64,000 nucleotides of DNA from Nectonema munidae (Eukaryota; Nematomorpha; Nectonematoida; Nectonematidae), in the NCBI GenBank assembly GCA_030549495.1, contig JAUIRK010000797.1:57634-121633 (forward strand). The letters are read 5' to 3'. A model generated the notes under the pieces. It did not search any database. It saw nothing but the letters and a program-made list of their open reading frames with translations, and was not told the DNA's origin. The translations under genes were made by a program, and so were the position numbers. How positions within the stretch are numbered: position 1 is the stretch's first letter; every line of letters starts with the position of its first letter. This document shows, in pieces, positions 1 through 11,148 of the stretch.

Positions 1-153
1 TTTTTACAAATAATCTGTGATTAATTTGAATAGCTCAACTTTGGTATCATGATGTTCTGAAAATATTGAACTTATATTCCGCTAAAAACTAATTTCTAAT
101 AAGATAAAATAGAATTATTTTTAATTTAACTCTAAATACAAATTAGAGAAAAG

Positions 154-352
154 CTGTGGCGTAGCCAGAAAAAAGTTGATAGGGGGGGGGGGGCACAATT
201 TAAAAACTTAAAAAATTTGAGCAACATTATTTATACTTTCTTGATCCTTTCATTGGAGAAATTTTCGAAAACTGATATTGCATAAGGTGCATGGCGGCAC
301 CGTGAGGTACATGGTTCACTGCCTATCATGCCCCAGCCTAGCTACGCCACTG
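154..352. mobile_element. hAT-like MITE, non-autonomous
   Basis: The ends are near-perfect inverted repeats: CTGTGGCGTAGCCAG on the left, and a right end that reads CAGTGGCGTAGCTAGG on the opposite strand. This end type is common on hAT-derived MITEs. The flanks GAGAAAAG and GAGAGAGA could be a degraded 8 bp target duplication (5 of 8 match). The interior is non-coding and contains a G homopolymer. It lies in the DEAF1 intron 5' of the SAND exon. Confidence 0.55.
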
Positions 353-1049
353 GAGAGAGAGAGACCTTGAGTGAAAGAAGAGAGCTTGAATGATTGAGTT
401 TTATCAGAGAAAGCGAAATAGAATCACTGTGACAGAAGATGAGAAAATCTAGTGGATCATCAACATGTTTTAGCTCAAAAATACTACAAGGAAACAAAAC
501 ATTGCTTACCTTGATATTCAGATTCAAAAAATTATTTATGCACATATTAAATATTTTTTAGTGAATGGCGTGAGGCAGAAATGTTAGAGATGCTAAAGAC
601 TTGGATGAGGGATGAACTTTTTATCACGCAGGCGATTTCTTCAATCTAAGAGAGTTTTATATCAAGTTTCTAATGGCGTTCGTTTTTGCCGGTTGTGGAT
701 TAAGATAATTTTTCGCCCCTATTCAGTTTAGCTAGAGATTAATTTTTCTTATTTCCTTCATTTCGCTTTCTCTCCAATGGTATATGAGGCGCATCTTATA
801 TATCTTCCCTAAGTTTAACTACATTTCTGGAAGCCTACATCGAGCTAAATTCTAGAACTATGAATATACCTAAACTTGCATGAATAGGATATATTGATAA
901 AGGAAGAAAATTGGCGAAACATTTAATGTATGTAAATTTATCTTAATTTTGCCCAAAATAGGCATTTGCGTGGAGCACATTTTATGGTTTTAATTGCCTT
1001 ATGATTTCATACATAAATTCCACAGAACACCTTTTTACTTCTCTTTAAG

Positions 1050-1255
1050 GCAATCGTGGTAAATCGATCAAAGTGGGGTCGATGTGGTATACTCCAAAGG
1101 AGTTTGAGTCAATGGCGGGACGGAGTAACTGCAAGGATTGGAAGCGAAGCATAAAGTTTGCGGGAAGAAACATCGGCATTTTGATTCGATCAGGAATCCT
1201 GCAACCTCACGCCGTGACGTGCACATGCTCTGCCTGCTGCGACGACAATAACGCT
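1050..1255 (+). CDS. Deaf1: Deaf1 exon: SAND domain core
   Basis: Acceptor TTTAAG before 1050, donor GTACAT at 1256. It encodes [18 protein letters not shown], then [12 protein letters not shown], the conserved DNA-contact region of SAND, then [13 protein letters not shown], the cysteine cluster that follows SAND in DEAF1. It enters in phase 2 and leaves in phase 0. Confidence 0.93.
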
Positions 1256-4200
1256 GTACATCTTTCTTTTTAACTCTCAAAACGCAAACACTTTTCTTCC
1301 TTTTCTAGTCCGGTCCGATTCGCTACTTCATTCCATATAAAAGGCGCAAGAAGCATGAGTACCAGAAAGGGAAGGAAGAAAGGAAATTTCAGAACAGCCA
1401 GGAAAACAACCACGAGATCAACCATAATGGCAGCGAGGGTATGCTAAATCTCTCAATCTGTTATCTCCATTTTCATTCATGCACTTCACCTACTTCAAAT
1501 AAACACGCTGAATCCATTTTCAAACTACAAAATATATATTTTAAACTTTAAAGGGATAAATTTTAATTTATTTTTTAAGAAAGGCTTTTACTAACCTTGC
1601 ATTTGCACACAATTTTTGTAGAAAAGTTACTGACTTGTTCTGATTCTGATGTTAACTTCACTTTTGCCAGAGTCATTAACTCAAATGAAGGAGATGCTCA
1701 AAACCTAAACACAGACCTTTCCGCCACTCCACAAACATCCAAAATTTGGTGGCAACTAGAACAGGTTTCCGTTTATTTAGTTCGAGAAAGCGCATCTTGT
1801 TCTAAAAACGTTGCAAGCACATACATGCTGTTTTGAATAATATAAATGATACCTTTATTCCCTTTCGCATATAGATGGCTAATTCCCTCATTCTACAAGC
1901 ACATAGTCTCAAAACTCTGATCTTTCAAGCAAAGGAAGAGTGCAATCTAACTTTCCAGCAGGTATCCTTCGTGACACACTTTGGGCGCTGCAGCGGAAGC
2001 GCTCTTAGCACAAATGTACATGATGAACGTTTAAGGTGTTTTCCCACGTCATGCTCAAGAGGGAAGAGAACGAAATAGTTCAACGAGCAATAGAACAAGC
2101 GCGCTCCAGCATAAACAGTGTGGCAGCTTCTTCCAACATCATCCAGCACATTTCTCCCGACTTGAAAGACAACGACATCACAAAGGTAAACACCCCTTTC
2201 TAACTCTCTCCTGCATTCCTAAACTCTTGTCCAACTAATTTAAACTAATTGAAGAACATTTTAGGTTATTGCGATTGCTCCCCCCCCCCCCCATAACTTT
2301 GAATATTCATACCTAATTCTATCTTTATTGCAAGAATTATGCATAATGTTTTAGTCATTCTATTAAGTCTGTCTTACATCTCAATTTATCATTTTACTTT
2401 GGAACTTCCATTCCATTGTATCACACAGTTTCATGCTTGAAAAGGCATTTTATTGCGAATTAGCATGTATCTTCATTTTAGCCATATATTCTCTATATCT
2501 GTCATGGCCCACATCTGAAGGGTGGGGTGAGGGCATAGAAATAGTCCCTTACCCTCTCCCCTCAAATTTTAATTCTCTCAATTCGATATCTTTATTTCAA
2601 TAAAATAAGACTTGTTTCGCCTTTAAGTAGATTTTCGATTTTCGCTTTCTTAGGCTTAATAAGTCGAAGTCTTTGAATGGATATCCAAAATCTATTTTTT
2701 TAATTGAGTTCATTTTAAATAATGGTCAGCCCGTATTTGAGTTATGATTGATGAGAGGCAGTATAGTAGCTAAGAAATTGAGGAAGGGCCCACAATTTTT
2801 AGCCGAGCAAATATTTTATTATAGCACATAACTATATAAGAAAGTATTCTCTATAATTTAAAGCTCAAAAGTTTTATCCCTATTGATTACTGTACCTAAA
2901 GAGAATACATAAGCTAAGAAAAATTATATTTCCTAAATAAAATTTAAACAATCAAGCCTTACATTACTGAATTCAATTTATAGCATATTCATTTAGAGGT
3001 ATTTATTTTATTTAATGTTTTAATTTTTTATCAAGATTTCTTTGAATTTTTGGCAATGTTTTTACACTTTCCTTTAAATTTTTTGTTAATTGTCTCTTGT
3101 GATATTGTGGAGAATGGTAGATGTTAAGATTGGATAAAACCTATTAGGTACCGCTGCACCCATGAGTAGAGTAAAAGTATCATAGGCTATTTTCTACAAC
3201 TTAATTATTGTCTGCTTTTCATTGGGTCTAATGCCATGATTCCCAAACTGGGGGGGGGGGGGGCGTGAGATGGCTATAAGGGGGGCGTAAGGCCATCTGG
3301 AAAATATGACTATTTTGCAAGAAAACCAGAATATACCAGTCACGTGAGTGTTGCAGTGTATGTCTTTAATTGTGTGTGGTGTATAAGACTATGATTTATG
3401 ATGTGATTGTATTGTTAAAATTTATCTTGATGACTGCACTTCAGTCACTGTATCTATAGTGTGTAACTATCTCTTACAGAAATATCGGTAGCAAAGAAAA
3501 GTAAGTTTGTCGATGAGTACATAAAGTTTGGCTTTACCTTTACCGAGAAAAATGGAATTGACCTTCCTCAAAGTGTCGTTTGCCATGCAGTTCTCAGCAA
3601 TGACGCCTAAGGCCTGGGACGTCATTTGAAGACAAAGCATTCTGCACTGAAAAACAAGCCAAATGAGTTTTTCACAGCCAAACTTCACGAGTTAAAACGA
3701 ATGAAGCTGAACACCACTGGAGCTTTTCATCGGGAGACATTCAAAGTAGTTGAAGCATCTTACGAACCCTCATTGTTTATTTCAAAAGCCTCAGAGGACA
3801 TTAAAGAACAAGTTTTAGTGAAAATAAAATCATCTCGCTTTTTTGCAATACAGTGTGATGAAACAACTGATGTTGCCCATTGTTGTCAGTTACTTGACGA
3901 TTTATGGATGAAGGAACTTTGAAAGAAGAAATACTTTTCTCAACAGAACTAGACACAACATCAAACGCTTCAGATGTGTTTGCAAAAGTTTCAAATTTTT
4001 TTCAAGAACATAATTTCTCATGGGGTAAGTTAGTCGGTGTCTGAACTGACGGTGCCCCAGCAATGCTTGGATCACGTTCTGGATTCGTGAAGTTAGTCAA
4101 AGAAAAGAATCAAGCAATAACTGCTACTCACTGTGTTATTCACAGGCAAGCCTTAGCTGCCAAGACTCTAACAGACGAACTACGCTTGTCACTAAACTTG

Positions 4201-7200
4201 GCCATTAAAGTAGTAAATTTTGTGAAAAAGGGCTCTTTAAATTCTAGGCTTTTTACAGCTCTTTGTACAGATTTAGGGACTGTTCACAAATCTCTTCTTT
4301 TCCACACAGAGGTCAGTTGGTTGTCGAAGGGAAATATGCTGAGTCGCCTATATGAGCTGAAGGATGAAGTGAAAGTTTTTCTACAAGGCCAGAAGAAAGA
4401 AAATTTACATGATGCATTATCAGAAGAAAAGTTCCTGCATAAAATAGCATATCTTGTTGATTTTTTTGAGGCAATCAACAACCTAAATTTGAAGCTACAA
4501 GGGAGGAATGCAACCATTATGAAGCAATCAATGCTTCCACGGAGAAAATCCAACTTTGGAAACTTTCTTCATTTTCTCATCTCAATGAACTTATGTCTGA
4601 AAAGAATGACCTTAAACAGTATGGTGCAGACATGAAGAAAGAAATTTTATCTCATTTAGGCTCCCTTGGTTGAAGAATTTGTGCACTATTTTCCAGATAT
4701 TTCCATGGACAAAATTATTTGGAAGCTGATACGAAACCCATCCAATATTAATGTAGACTTGCTGAGCGATCATCTGCAAGAGGAAGCCATAGATTTGAAG
4801 TGTGACTCAACTGCGGCAGATAATTTCCAGACGACCATGAAGCTGGGAGAATTTTGGGTGAAATATCTCCCTATTTACCCTAAACTTGGAGAAGAAGCAC
4901 TTCGTTTATTGATCAACTTCTCTGTGAAGTGGGTTTCTCGACTCTTGTTGTACTGAAAACAAAACAGCGAAATCGACTGCTCGTAGGAAGTGACTTGCCT
5001 TGTGCGTTGTCCTCTTTGAGGCCTAGAATGTCTGATCTAGTGAAAAAGAAACAACATCATCCATCCCACTCATAATTGAAATTATTTCAGCTTTTATTTC
5101 TTTTTCAAGGATTTAGTATTAGCTAAAAGAAACTAAAAATAAAAATTTTATGTAAGTCAAAAAAGTCAAGCAGAAAAGTTTGGGAACCACTGATCTAATG
5201 TGTTACAATTGTATAGAATTTATTTTGCACTTCTTGTATTACATTCTGTACAAATTATTTCATTACCATGTCCAAAAATTTTAGACTTTCAATTTCTACA
5301 GGATCAAATTTAAATTGATATATTCATATTTGTCAATTCTTAAATGTATTTTTAAACAATTTACTTTTACTAACTGGATATATGTGTAGGCAGCCATAAT
5401 ATGAAGAAAATATAAGGTGATTCTTTGCCCTTGATGAACTTCATTGGTGATATTCATTTTTTATGAAAATCAATCAAACCTGTCAAAAAATTGATCTAAA
5501 TGTGACAGCTCATCTCAAAAAGGAACTTTTTATCTTAATAAGTATATAAAGTTTTTTACACATGTATACCCATTTTCAAATATGCTGAATTCATTGGTGA
5601 TATTCTTTTTTTTAATGAAAATTGGTCTAAATGTGACAGTTCATCTCAAAAAGAAGCTTTTTATCTAAATAATTACATAAAGTTTTTTACACATGTATAC
5701 CCATTTTCAAATATGCTGAATTTAGTGGTGATATTCATTTTCTATGAAAATCAATCAAACTGTCAAAAAATTAATCTAAATATGACAGCTCATCTCAAAA
5801 AGAAGCTTTTTATCTAAATAATTATATAATGTTTTTTACACATATATACCCATTTTCAAGCATGCTGAATTCAGTGGTGATATTCATTTTTTTTATAAAA
5901 ATCATTCAAACCTGTCAAAAAAGTAATTTACATATGACAGCTCATCTCAAAAAAGAAACATTTTATATAAATAATTATATAATGTTTTTTACACATATAC
6001 ACCCATTTTCAAGCATGCTGAATTCAGCGGTGATATTCATTTTTTTTTTATAAAAATCAATTAAAGTTATCAAAGCATTGATTTATATATGACAGCTCAT
6101 CTTAAAAAGAAACTTTTTATCTAAGTAATAATATAAAGTTTTTTACACATATATACCCATTTTTAAGCATGCGTAATTCAGTGGTGATATTCATTTTTTA
6201 TGAAAATCAATCAAAACTCAAAAATTGATTTATTCCAAAAAGAAAGGATCAGACACGGTTTTTTGAATTAGAGAATTACGTTTAATAAAAAGTATAGGGA
6301 GATGATGAAGTTTACCGTGTATGGCATTTTACACACATATACCCATTTTCAAGTAGGCCATGTTTACTAGTTATATTCCTCTTTTTTTTTATATAAAAAT
6401 TAGTCAAACCTGGTAAAATAATTTAAATATGACAGCCCATGTCAAAATTAAAATTTTTATTCTTATAAAAAGTTTTTTATACATTTCAAGTATGCAGAAT
6501 TTAATGGTGATGTTCATTTTTTATGAAATCAATAAAACCTGTCAAAAAATCGATTAAACCTGTAAATCAATGTCAAATATATAAACATAAAAATAACTTC
6601 TACTTGCAGTATTTCTCTGGTAATTATTTTCTTAATTTATTTAATAAACCAACTTTAGGTGTTTAATTCACTCAAAATATTTCATTCTACATTAACTTAT
6701 GTAACTCGATAGGACCTCCATCTTTTTGACTACAAATTCGTTATCGGCTTGTAGTCTCTACGTCATATTATAATTTACAGTATGTAATTTTGCTATTCAT
6801 TTCATGATCTTTTCTTGGTAGCTCTTTTTTCATTAGAAATTTATATTCTTCAATGTGTGTCCAAAAATTTTTTATAATAAAATTACTTTTTTCCGCTCTC
6901 AAAGCATTCTGATTAAAGAATCTTCTTGATGATCTTAGACTTTTTTATCAGTATTGTGTATTTTATTATCAGGCCTGAATATTTCTCAACCAATCTCATT
7001 TTAAAGGTTTTTTTCTGATGAATCATTCGTGATGTTCATTGTTCAATTACAAAACGTTGTCCACGTTCTTCATCTAAAAATTATTTCTTTGACGCAAAAG
7101 GAAAAATATGAACAAATTCAATTTAAATTAAAAATATCTTGATAGTGACTATATTTTCACACATTGGCATCTGTGCCATTTTTGATAAATCTGACCTATT

Positions 7201-8866
7201 CTAAATTTTCAGATTTCCTACCCATCTTAGCTAAATGTTAATTGTAATCCTAGGTGATAAAGATCCTAGATGAGCTATAGATTTAAATATTTTTCATTTG
7301 TAAAAGAGGAACTTCTTTTTCAGTCAAAATCATTTTTGAAGCATCTAATATTATATAATTAAACAACTTCCTAGTTCATTAGAACATGGTAGATCTTCCA
7401 TTTAGTCAAGATACATATTTTTTTTAATTATTTGTCTTTATCACATGTTCTTTTTTCAATTAGTTTTCAACTTGGTTCCTTCTCTCATACAAATTTTCAA
7501 AAATTTTATAATACGTTTTGTTTTTTTAATAAATATTTCATACTCAAAATGATTGTAGAAAGTATTATAAGCCAAAATATACAAAAAAAATATATTTTTA
7601 CTATATACCTAATATGTAGCCATTTTTTGAAATTTTTTTACAGAACTGATTTTCAGGCATACATTACTAATTAAATTGCCACTTTGAGATATTTTTTAAC
7701 CGTATTATCCAAAATCCAGTACAGAAATAATTTGATTTGGTATAAAACAGATATTTTATTTTTTTGAAAATATTTTTGAAGACAGTATCTAGAAGTAAAC
7801 CGCAAATCTGATTGAAGCTTTCAGATATTTTAAAACTATAAATGCCAAACCTGAGTCAAAAAATCGTTATTTATACTTATTAAAATCCTTATTTATACAT
7901 TTAAAAGTTGTGTGCCCTTTGATATTTTTTTGCTCTTGTTTTATTAATAAAGTGTGGGCAGAGTTGCTATAGCTATAAGGCATAAAACAATTTTTTTAAA
8001 TCAAGTTGTATATCTTGATTAGTCAAGACAAAAAATAAAGCGTTGATAATAATTTTTTTATTTTTTTGTGTCGAAGTCTGTTTTTAGACAAAAATTAAGA
8101 TGCTCAAAGTTCAACGTATATATCGGTTATCAAAATTTGTTAATTTTTTTATTTTTAAAAATATGAAAAAAAAGTTTGTCTGCTACTCCAAAATTTTGAT
8201 GGTTTGCGCGCCTCATCTCAGACTGTATCCAAAATTTTGGGAAAGTTAACTTCTCAACATTTTCGTCTGTAATTTTAAAAATAGAATCAAAGGTAAAGGT
8301 ACCATGGGTGTTTTCTTCAAGAAGGCACAATTGCGCCGCTTGTATCGATCTATGAAGAAATTAGGCCTGATGCGGTATCGAATCCAAGACCTTAAGTTAT
8401 CGAAACCAGTATCTAACCAACATTATACACCCCCTCATCAAGTGGGCTTTGCCAACCATTCCCACCCTACCACTTTAAATCTTGGATTCGGACTCCTAGT
8501 TTATAAATCAGAAACCTTTTTAATGCTTTACGGAAAAGAAATTCTTGAAAATGATCTATTTTAATTCAGGATTTCAAGTTTGAGCCTATACTTCTTTTAT
8601 TTTAGCCATGTGCAAATTGCAACAGAGAGGCCTCTTCCGAGTGCACGGGTTGCAGAGCTGTTACCTACTGCAGTACCTTTTGCCAGCGCAAAGACTGGGA
8701 CCATCACCAGAACGTGTGTGGCGGAAATGTGAACAACTCCGCTACCACCAACAACCCGGTTTTGTTCGTTCAAACGGCAGAAACACTCGCTTCCATCAAG
8801 CAAGAAAACAACAACCACACTGTCTCTCAAATCATCGCATCCGCTACAAGGGAGCACGCCAAATGA
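1050..8866 (+). CDS. Deaf1: DEAF1-like transcription factor, 3' part (six coding exons)
   Basis: Deformed epidermal autoregulatory factor 1 is a nuclear DNA-binding regulator with a SAND domain (binds TTCG-type sites) and a C-terminal MYND zinc finger for protein contacts. Six exons are visible: 1050-1255, 1309-1438, 1622-1764, 1875-1961, 2036-2185 and 8606-8866. Phases join without conflict and give about 324 residues plus a TGA stop. The order is the family's: SAND core with KDWKR, the CTCSACC zinc-binding tail, a basic KRRKK nuclear signal, a helical/coiled segment ([13 protein letters not shown]), then MYND. The first exon starts in phase 2 inside the SAND domain, so 5' exons lie left of the window; I could not find them in 1-1049. 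It is convergent with Pik3c3. The last intron is 6.4 kb and transposon-laden, the others 53 to 183 bp. Confidence 0.93.
1309..1438 (+). CDS. Deaf1: Deaf1 exon: end of SAND region and nuclear localisation signal
   Basis: Acceptor TTTTCTAG before 1309, donor GTATGC at 1439. It encodes [14 protein letters not shown] and a charged Lys/Glu/Asn-rich tail. Human DEAF1 has VRLFVPYKRRKK at this place. Only 53 bp of intron separates it from the preceding exon. Confidence 0.9.
1622..1764 (+). CDS. Deaf1: Deaf1 exon: linker and start of helical segment
   Basis: Acceptor TTTTTGTAG before 1622, donor GTTTCC at 1765. It encodes a Ser/Thr/Asn-rich linker and ends in KIWWQLEQ. This corresponds to the WLYLEEM start of the helical region in vertebrate DEAF1. 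The frame is set by the phase-1 end of the previous exon. Confidence 0.82.
1875..1961 (+). CDS. Deaf1: Deaf1 exon: helical (NES/coiled) segment
   Basis: Acceptor CATATAG before 1875, donor GTATCC at 1962. It encodes [18 protein letters not shown] and following residues, matching MVNSLLNTAQQLKTLFEQ of vertebrate DEAF1. It is 29 codons and phase 0 at both ends. Confidence 0.85.
2036..2185 (+). CDS. Deaf1: Deaf1 exon: linker before MYND
   Basis: It encodes [20 protein letters not shown] and a Ser/Asn-rich linker ending DNDITK, then a clear donor GTAAAC. The acceptor TTTAAG before 2036 is chosen because it keeps phase 0 and opens the frame; it gives a 74 bp intron. The exon start is the least certain boundary of this gene model. 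Confidence 0.68.
3234..5192 (+). mobile_element. ZBED5-like hAT DNA transposon with TIRs and TSD
   Basis: The right end reads AGTTTGGGAACCACTG, the standard hAT terminus CAGTGGTTCCCAAACT on the other strand. The left end, CCATGATTCCCAAACT, matches it at 13 of 16 positions. Flanking octamers GTCTAATG (3226-3233) and ATCTAATG (5193-5200) are a target duplication with one mismatch, so both borders are secure. It is inserted in the last Deaf1 intron in the same orientation as the gene. It contains a decayed transposase and a G homopolymer near the left end. Confidence 0.88.
3490..4956 (+). pseudogene. hAT transposase (ZBED5 type), decayed
   Basis: A BED-finger-like start ([38 protein letters not shown]) is followed by catalytic-core pieces: [10 protein letters not shown] (first Asp region), [19 protein letters not shown] (C-x-x-H), [11 protein letters not shown] (the W-containing insertion motif) and a C-terminal piece. 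Stops occur at about 3609 and 4044, and there are frame changes near 3920 and 4550, so it cannot make a full protein. The whole frame is close to the length expected for a ZBED5-like transposase. This is a plain DNA transposon relic. Confidence 0.85.
5435..6560. repeat. Tandem array, about 150 bp unit, 7 to 8 copies
   Basis: The phrase GTGGTGATATTCAT or a variant recurs near 5441, 5591, 5722, 5871, 6024, 6179, 6370 and 6501. Each is followed by ATGAAAATCAATCAAA, GACAGCTCATCTCAAAAA, AGTTTTTTACACAT and CCCATTTTCAA in the same order. Spacing is mostly 131 to 155 bp, with one stretch of about 190. The last two units are the most diverged. An accidental reading frame through two units (5829-6053) explains a repeated peptide and is not a gene. 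Confidence 0.92.
6561..8284. other. AT-rich intron, nothing recognised
   Basis: Intronic DNA of Deaf1 with long T and A runs. I see no coding similarity, inverted-repeat ends or tandem structure beyond simple-sequence bias. Confidence 0.5.
8285..8440 (-). mobile_element. tRNA-derived SINE, copy 1
   Basis: Read on the - strand it has a tRNA-like head: an A-box-like GGTTAGATACTGG, TTCGATAACTTAAGG, then a degenerate B box. It is followed by a conserved body (TACAAGCGGCGCAATTGTGC) and a tail ending GGTACCTTTACC. Similar copies are at 11430-11545, 20985-21115 and 44245-44395. It lies about 165 bp before the MYND exon acceptor. Confidence 0.8.
8606..8866 (+). CDS. Deaf1: Deaf1 last exon: MYND zinc finger and C-terminus
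   Basis: Acceptor TTATTTTAG before 8606; TGA stop at 8864-8866. The MYND ligands are all present: CANC, then C-T-G-C, then [11 protein letters not shown] with HH and a final C (QNVCGG). The tail is Asn/Thr-rich and ends SATREHAK. Human DEAF1 also ends shortly after its MYND finger. Confidence 0.95.
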   Translation, partial: PCANCNREASSECTGCRAVTYCSTFCQRKDWDHHQNVCGGNVNNSATTNNPVLFVQTAETLASIKQENNNHTVSQIIASATREHAK

Positions 8867-9600
8867 CTTCCACTCCTTCAAATAATGCTACCTGCTCAGC
8901 CCCCTTTTACACACATTGTTATTTTATCTCGAATATTTTGTGTCTTACTAACAATCCTTGTTATCAGCATTTTGACAAAGAGTCTAGAACGTAATCAGTT
9001 AATACATGAAAAATAGCTGATTATGGCTGTACTGTTTGTATATATATATATATATATATGTATACCAGTGTGTATAATTATTTTAATATTATACACTGTT
9101 ATCACGTTTATTGTATACAAAAGGGCATTCTTCTTTGATCTATGAATCATGTGATATGAATATTTTGTTTTTTTTCTGTTAATTACAAAAAATTCCCTAT
9201 TTTAATTAAACTCGCACTCCAATCTCAAAAAATTAAATACATATATCAAAGTTGTTACTTATACCAACAACACAAGACAAGTATTTCTATCATTGTTGCA
9301 TATACCGTCTCTAACAATATTTTATTTAAGAGTAAATTATAAAATATATTTTTTAATATAAGCAAAGATAAAACTCTCTCAATCCTACTGTATGCATGCA
9401 CACTTTTGTTTTAAAAGAAGTTTTAGTTGTTATTTCTGTTACTTCACAACAATAAAGATAAATTTGACGCTTTCCTTTATACTATTAATATTCTCAACTT
9501 ATAAATGTTTCAGCTTTATGGTTAAATTTGTGGACTTGATAGCTTCCTACGAATCTTACATAAGATTATCCTCGCTTTTAATTGCAAAAAAATAATTATT
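8867..9600. other. Deaf1 3' flank, presumed 3' UTR and intergenic
   Basis: It contains a short TA microsatellite (about 9040-9060). The first consensus AATAAA on the + strand is at 9451-9456, 585 nt after the stop; ATTAAA variants occur near 9204 and 9233. Which poly(A) signal is used cannot be decided from sequence. No coding signal. Confidence 0.45.
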
Positions 9601-9603
9601 CTT

Positions 9604-9720
9604 GCAGTGTCGTAGCCCCATCCCGATACTTTTAACCCGGCGCCAGTGGCGTAACCATTAGAAATGCCGCTCGGGCGGGTCATAAATTTGACGCCCCTTT
9701 TTATTTAAAAAAATTGGTTA
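9604..9720. mobile_element. Two adjacent hAT-MITE-like ends
   Basis: CAGTGTCGTAGCCCC at about 9606 and CAGTGGCGTAACC at about 9646 both resemble the left terminus of the MITE at 154-352. Matching opposite ends were not found nearby, so these are probably truncated copies or one insertion into another. Confidence 0.35.
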
Positions 9721-9793
9721 AAAACGCATAAAACTTTATTTACTTATAAATTAATTTTATATAAATGCTTATTAATAGAAAATAATGCTTTAA

Positions 9794-9911
9794 CCCGTTA
9801 ACGCCCATGTCGACTTTACAAAAATAAAATCGTCTGCGTTTATCAAAGCTCTTTAATACAAATCTTCTGCTTTACATTAGATATCGTCTGATTATTCTGG
9901 TCGTTAACGGG
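9794..9911 (-). mobile_element. piggyBac-like MITE, copy A
   Basis: It is bounded by TTAA at 9790-9793 and at 9912-9915, with inverted ends CCCGTTAACG and CGTTAACGGG. TTAA target sites with a CCC start are the piggyBac signature. The interior has AATCGTCTGCG and TTAGATATCGTCTG, the reverse of the interior of copies B and C, so this copy points the other way. Confidence 0.8.
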
Positions 9912-9915
9912 TTAA

Positions 9916-10032
9916 CCCATTTAAGACCAAGCAAAGCAGACGATATCTAAAATAACGCAGACGATTTATATGAAAATCTTGAAAAAAGAGACGAAGAGAT
10001 CTTGTTCCCAAAAAGAACATGGTCGAAATGGG
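9916..10032 (+). mobile_element. piggyBac-like MITE, copy B
   Basis: It starts at the TTAA it shares with copy A (9912-9915) with CCCATTTAAGACC and ends GGTCGAAATGGG. The expected right-hand TTAA has decayed to an A run. The interior CAGACGATATCTAAAATAAC and CGCAGACGATTTATAT is nearly identical to copy C at 41114-41241. Confidence 0.75.
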
Positions 10033-10228
10033 AAAAAAAAACAGAAAAATTTATTTAATTACATACAAATATTCATTTTCAACTTTTTATAGATGAACTT
10101 TTCTAGCTTTTTTGTTAGCAAACTCTTCAATAACAGATTCAGGTCTCAGATTTGTTATGCATGCATGTGTTTTTGTGTTTGTCAAATGAAAATCTCTTAT
10201 AAAACAAACTGTTATAAAGATCTTAGCA

Positions 10229-10525
10229 TCATATTGATTGCAATATATGAGTGATTTCAAAATATGCCGCCCGGCGCAGAGTTCTAGCTCTTAATTTTTT
10301 ACTTTCAATCTCTCCTTCAAATTCACTTATTGGGATTACATGCATCTTCAATTGCATCAAACAGGCCTCATACACCATCAAAATAGTACACAGTCCGCTT
10401 TCGTATAGAAGTTTGCGAAATGCTGTGTAGTTTTTCATAATCTCCTGACTTAGTAAATCCTCTCTTGGTTTGAGCGGTAATGGTCCATCTGCATCTGTGG
10501 GAGTTATCATCACTGTTCTCATCAT
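10229..10525 (-). CDS. Unassigned 98-codon reading frame between the two genes
   Basis: An ATG-started frame of 98 codons with mixed composition, not low-complexity: a polar N-terminus (TPTDADGPLPLKPRED), a hydrophobic middle (SGLCTILMVYEACLMQLKM) and a basic Arg-rich C-terminus (KLRARTLRRAAYF). The frame stays open upstream of the ATG to a possible acceptor CTTTAG near 10543, so it could be a terminal exon. I do not recognise the family. It lies tail to tail with the Deaf1 3' end and upstream of neither gene. It could be a small host gene, an orphan exon or a transposon scrap. Confidence 0.3.
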   Translation of the reverse strand: MMRTVMITPTDADGPLPLKPREDLLSQEIMKNYTAFRKLLYESGLCTILMVYEACLMQLKMHVIPISEFEGEIESKKLRARTLRRAAYFEITHILQSI

Positions 10526-11148
10526 TTTACTTCTTGTTATCTAAAGATTTAAAGAAGTTTCAAACCAAATAAACTTTTTCTTGCAACATTTTATCTTTTT
10601 TGTATTGTTAAAACTTATTTGGCATGTTAAAAGACAACGTTTCAAAGGTTTCTAAACTTATTCGAACATTAGCCGAAACAGGTAATATATCGAAAAAGGC
10701 AAATTTCTAACTTCAATATTCTAACCACAAAGGCAAAGTTAATGCATCAAAATGATTCTTTTCTATGTGATTTAGTTACAGAGAACTGGTAAATTATCGT
10801 TTTAAACCAGGAACAAGACAAAAATGAAATTTTGTTACAAAGTAATAATATATATTTATTTGAAGTTTTGAACAAATTTTATAAATAATATTGTACTATC
10901 TGTGAAAAATGATTTTTAAACTGTTTTATCTTTTGAAAAATTGTTATACATTTCAATTTAAATTTTAAATCAATTTAACAATTTATTTAAAAAATTCTTC
11001 AAGTATTATTTCTGCGAAATATCAAAAACATGAGATATAGTTAGTCGCTTAAAATCAATACACTTTTTATCCTGTATGAGAAAAGTGGCGTAGGCTATTT
11101 GGTTGTAGAAAAAAGGAACAAAAGTGCGACCAAGCAAAAATACTTGAG

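Noticed and set aside
342-545. Open stretch on the - strand near the left edge
   Set aside because: No recognisable similarity, and it overlaps a MITE edge and a GA-rich run; likely chance.
1-1049. Missing 5' exons of Deaf1
   Set aside because: Searched for the first part of the SAND domain in phase with the exon at 1050 and did not find it; the upstream exons must lie outside the window.
5829-6053. Frame with a duplicated peptide
   Set aside because: Produced by two units of the tandem array; low-complexity hydrophobic translation.
8304-8564. Frame with [15 protein letters not shown]
   Set aside because: It is the antisense reading of SINE copy 1; the same peptide type recurs at 44250 in copy 4.
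8597-8881. 94-codon frame opposite the Deaf1 MYND exon
   Set aside because: Shadow of the real exon on the other strand.
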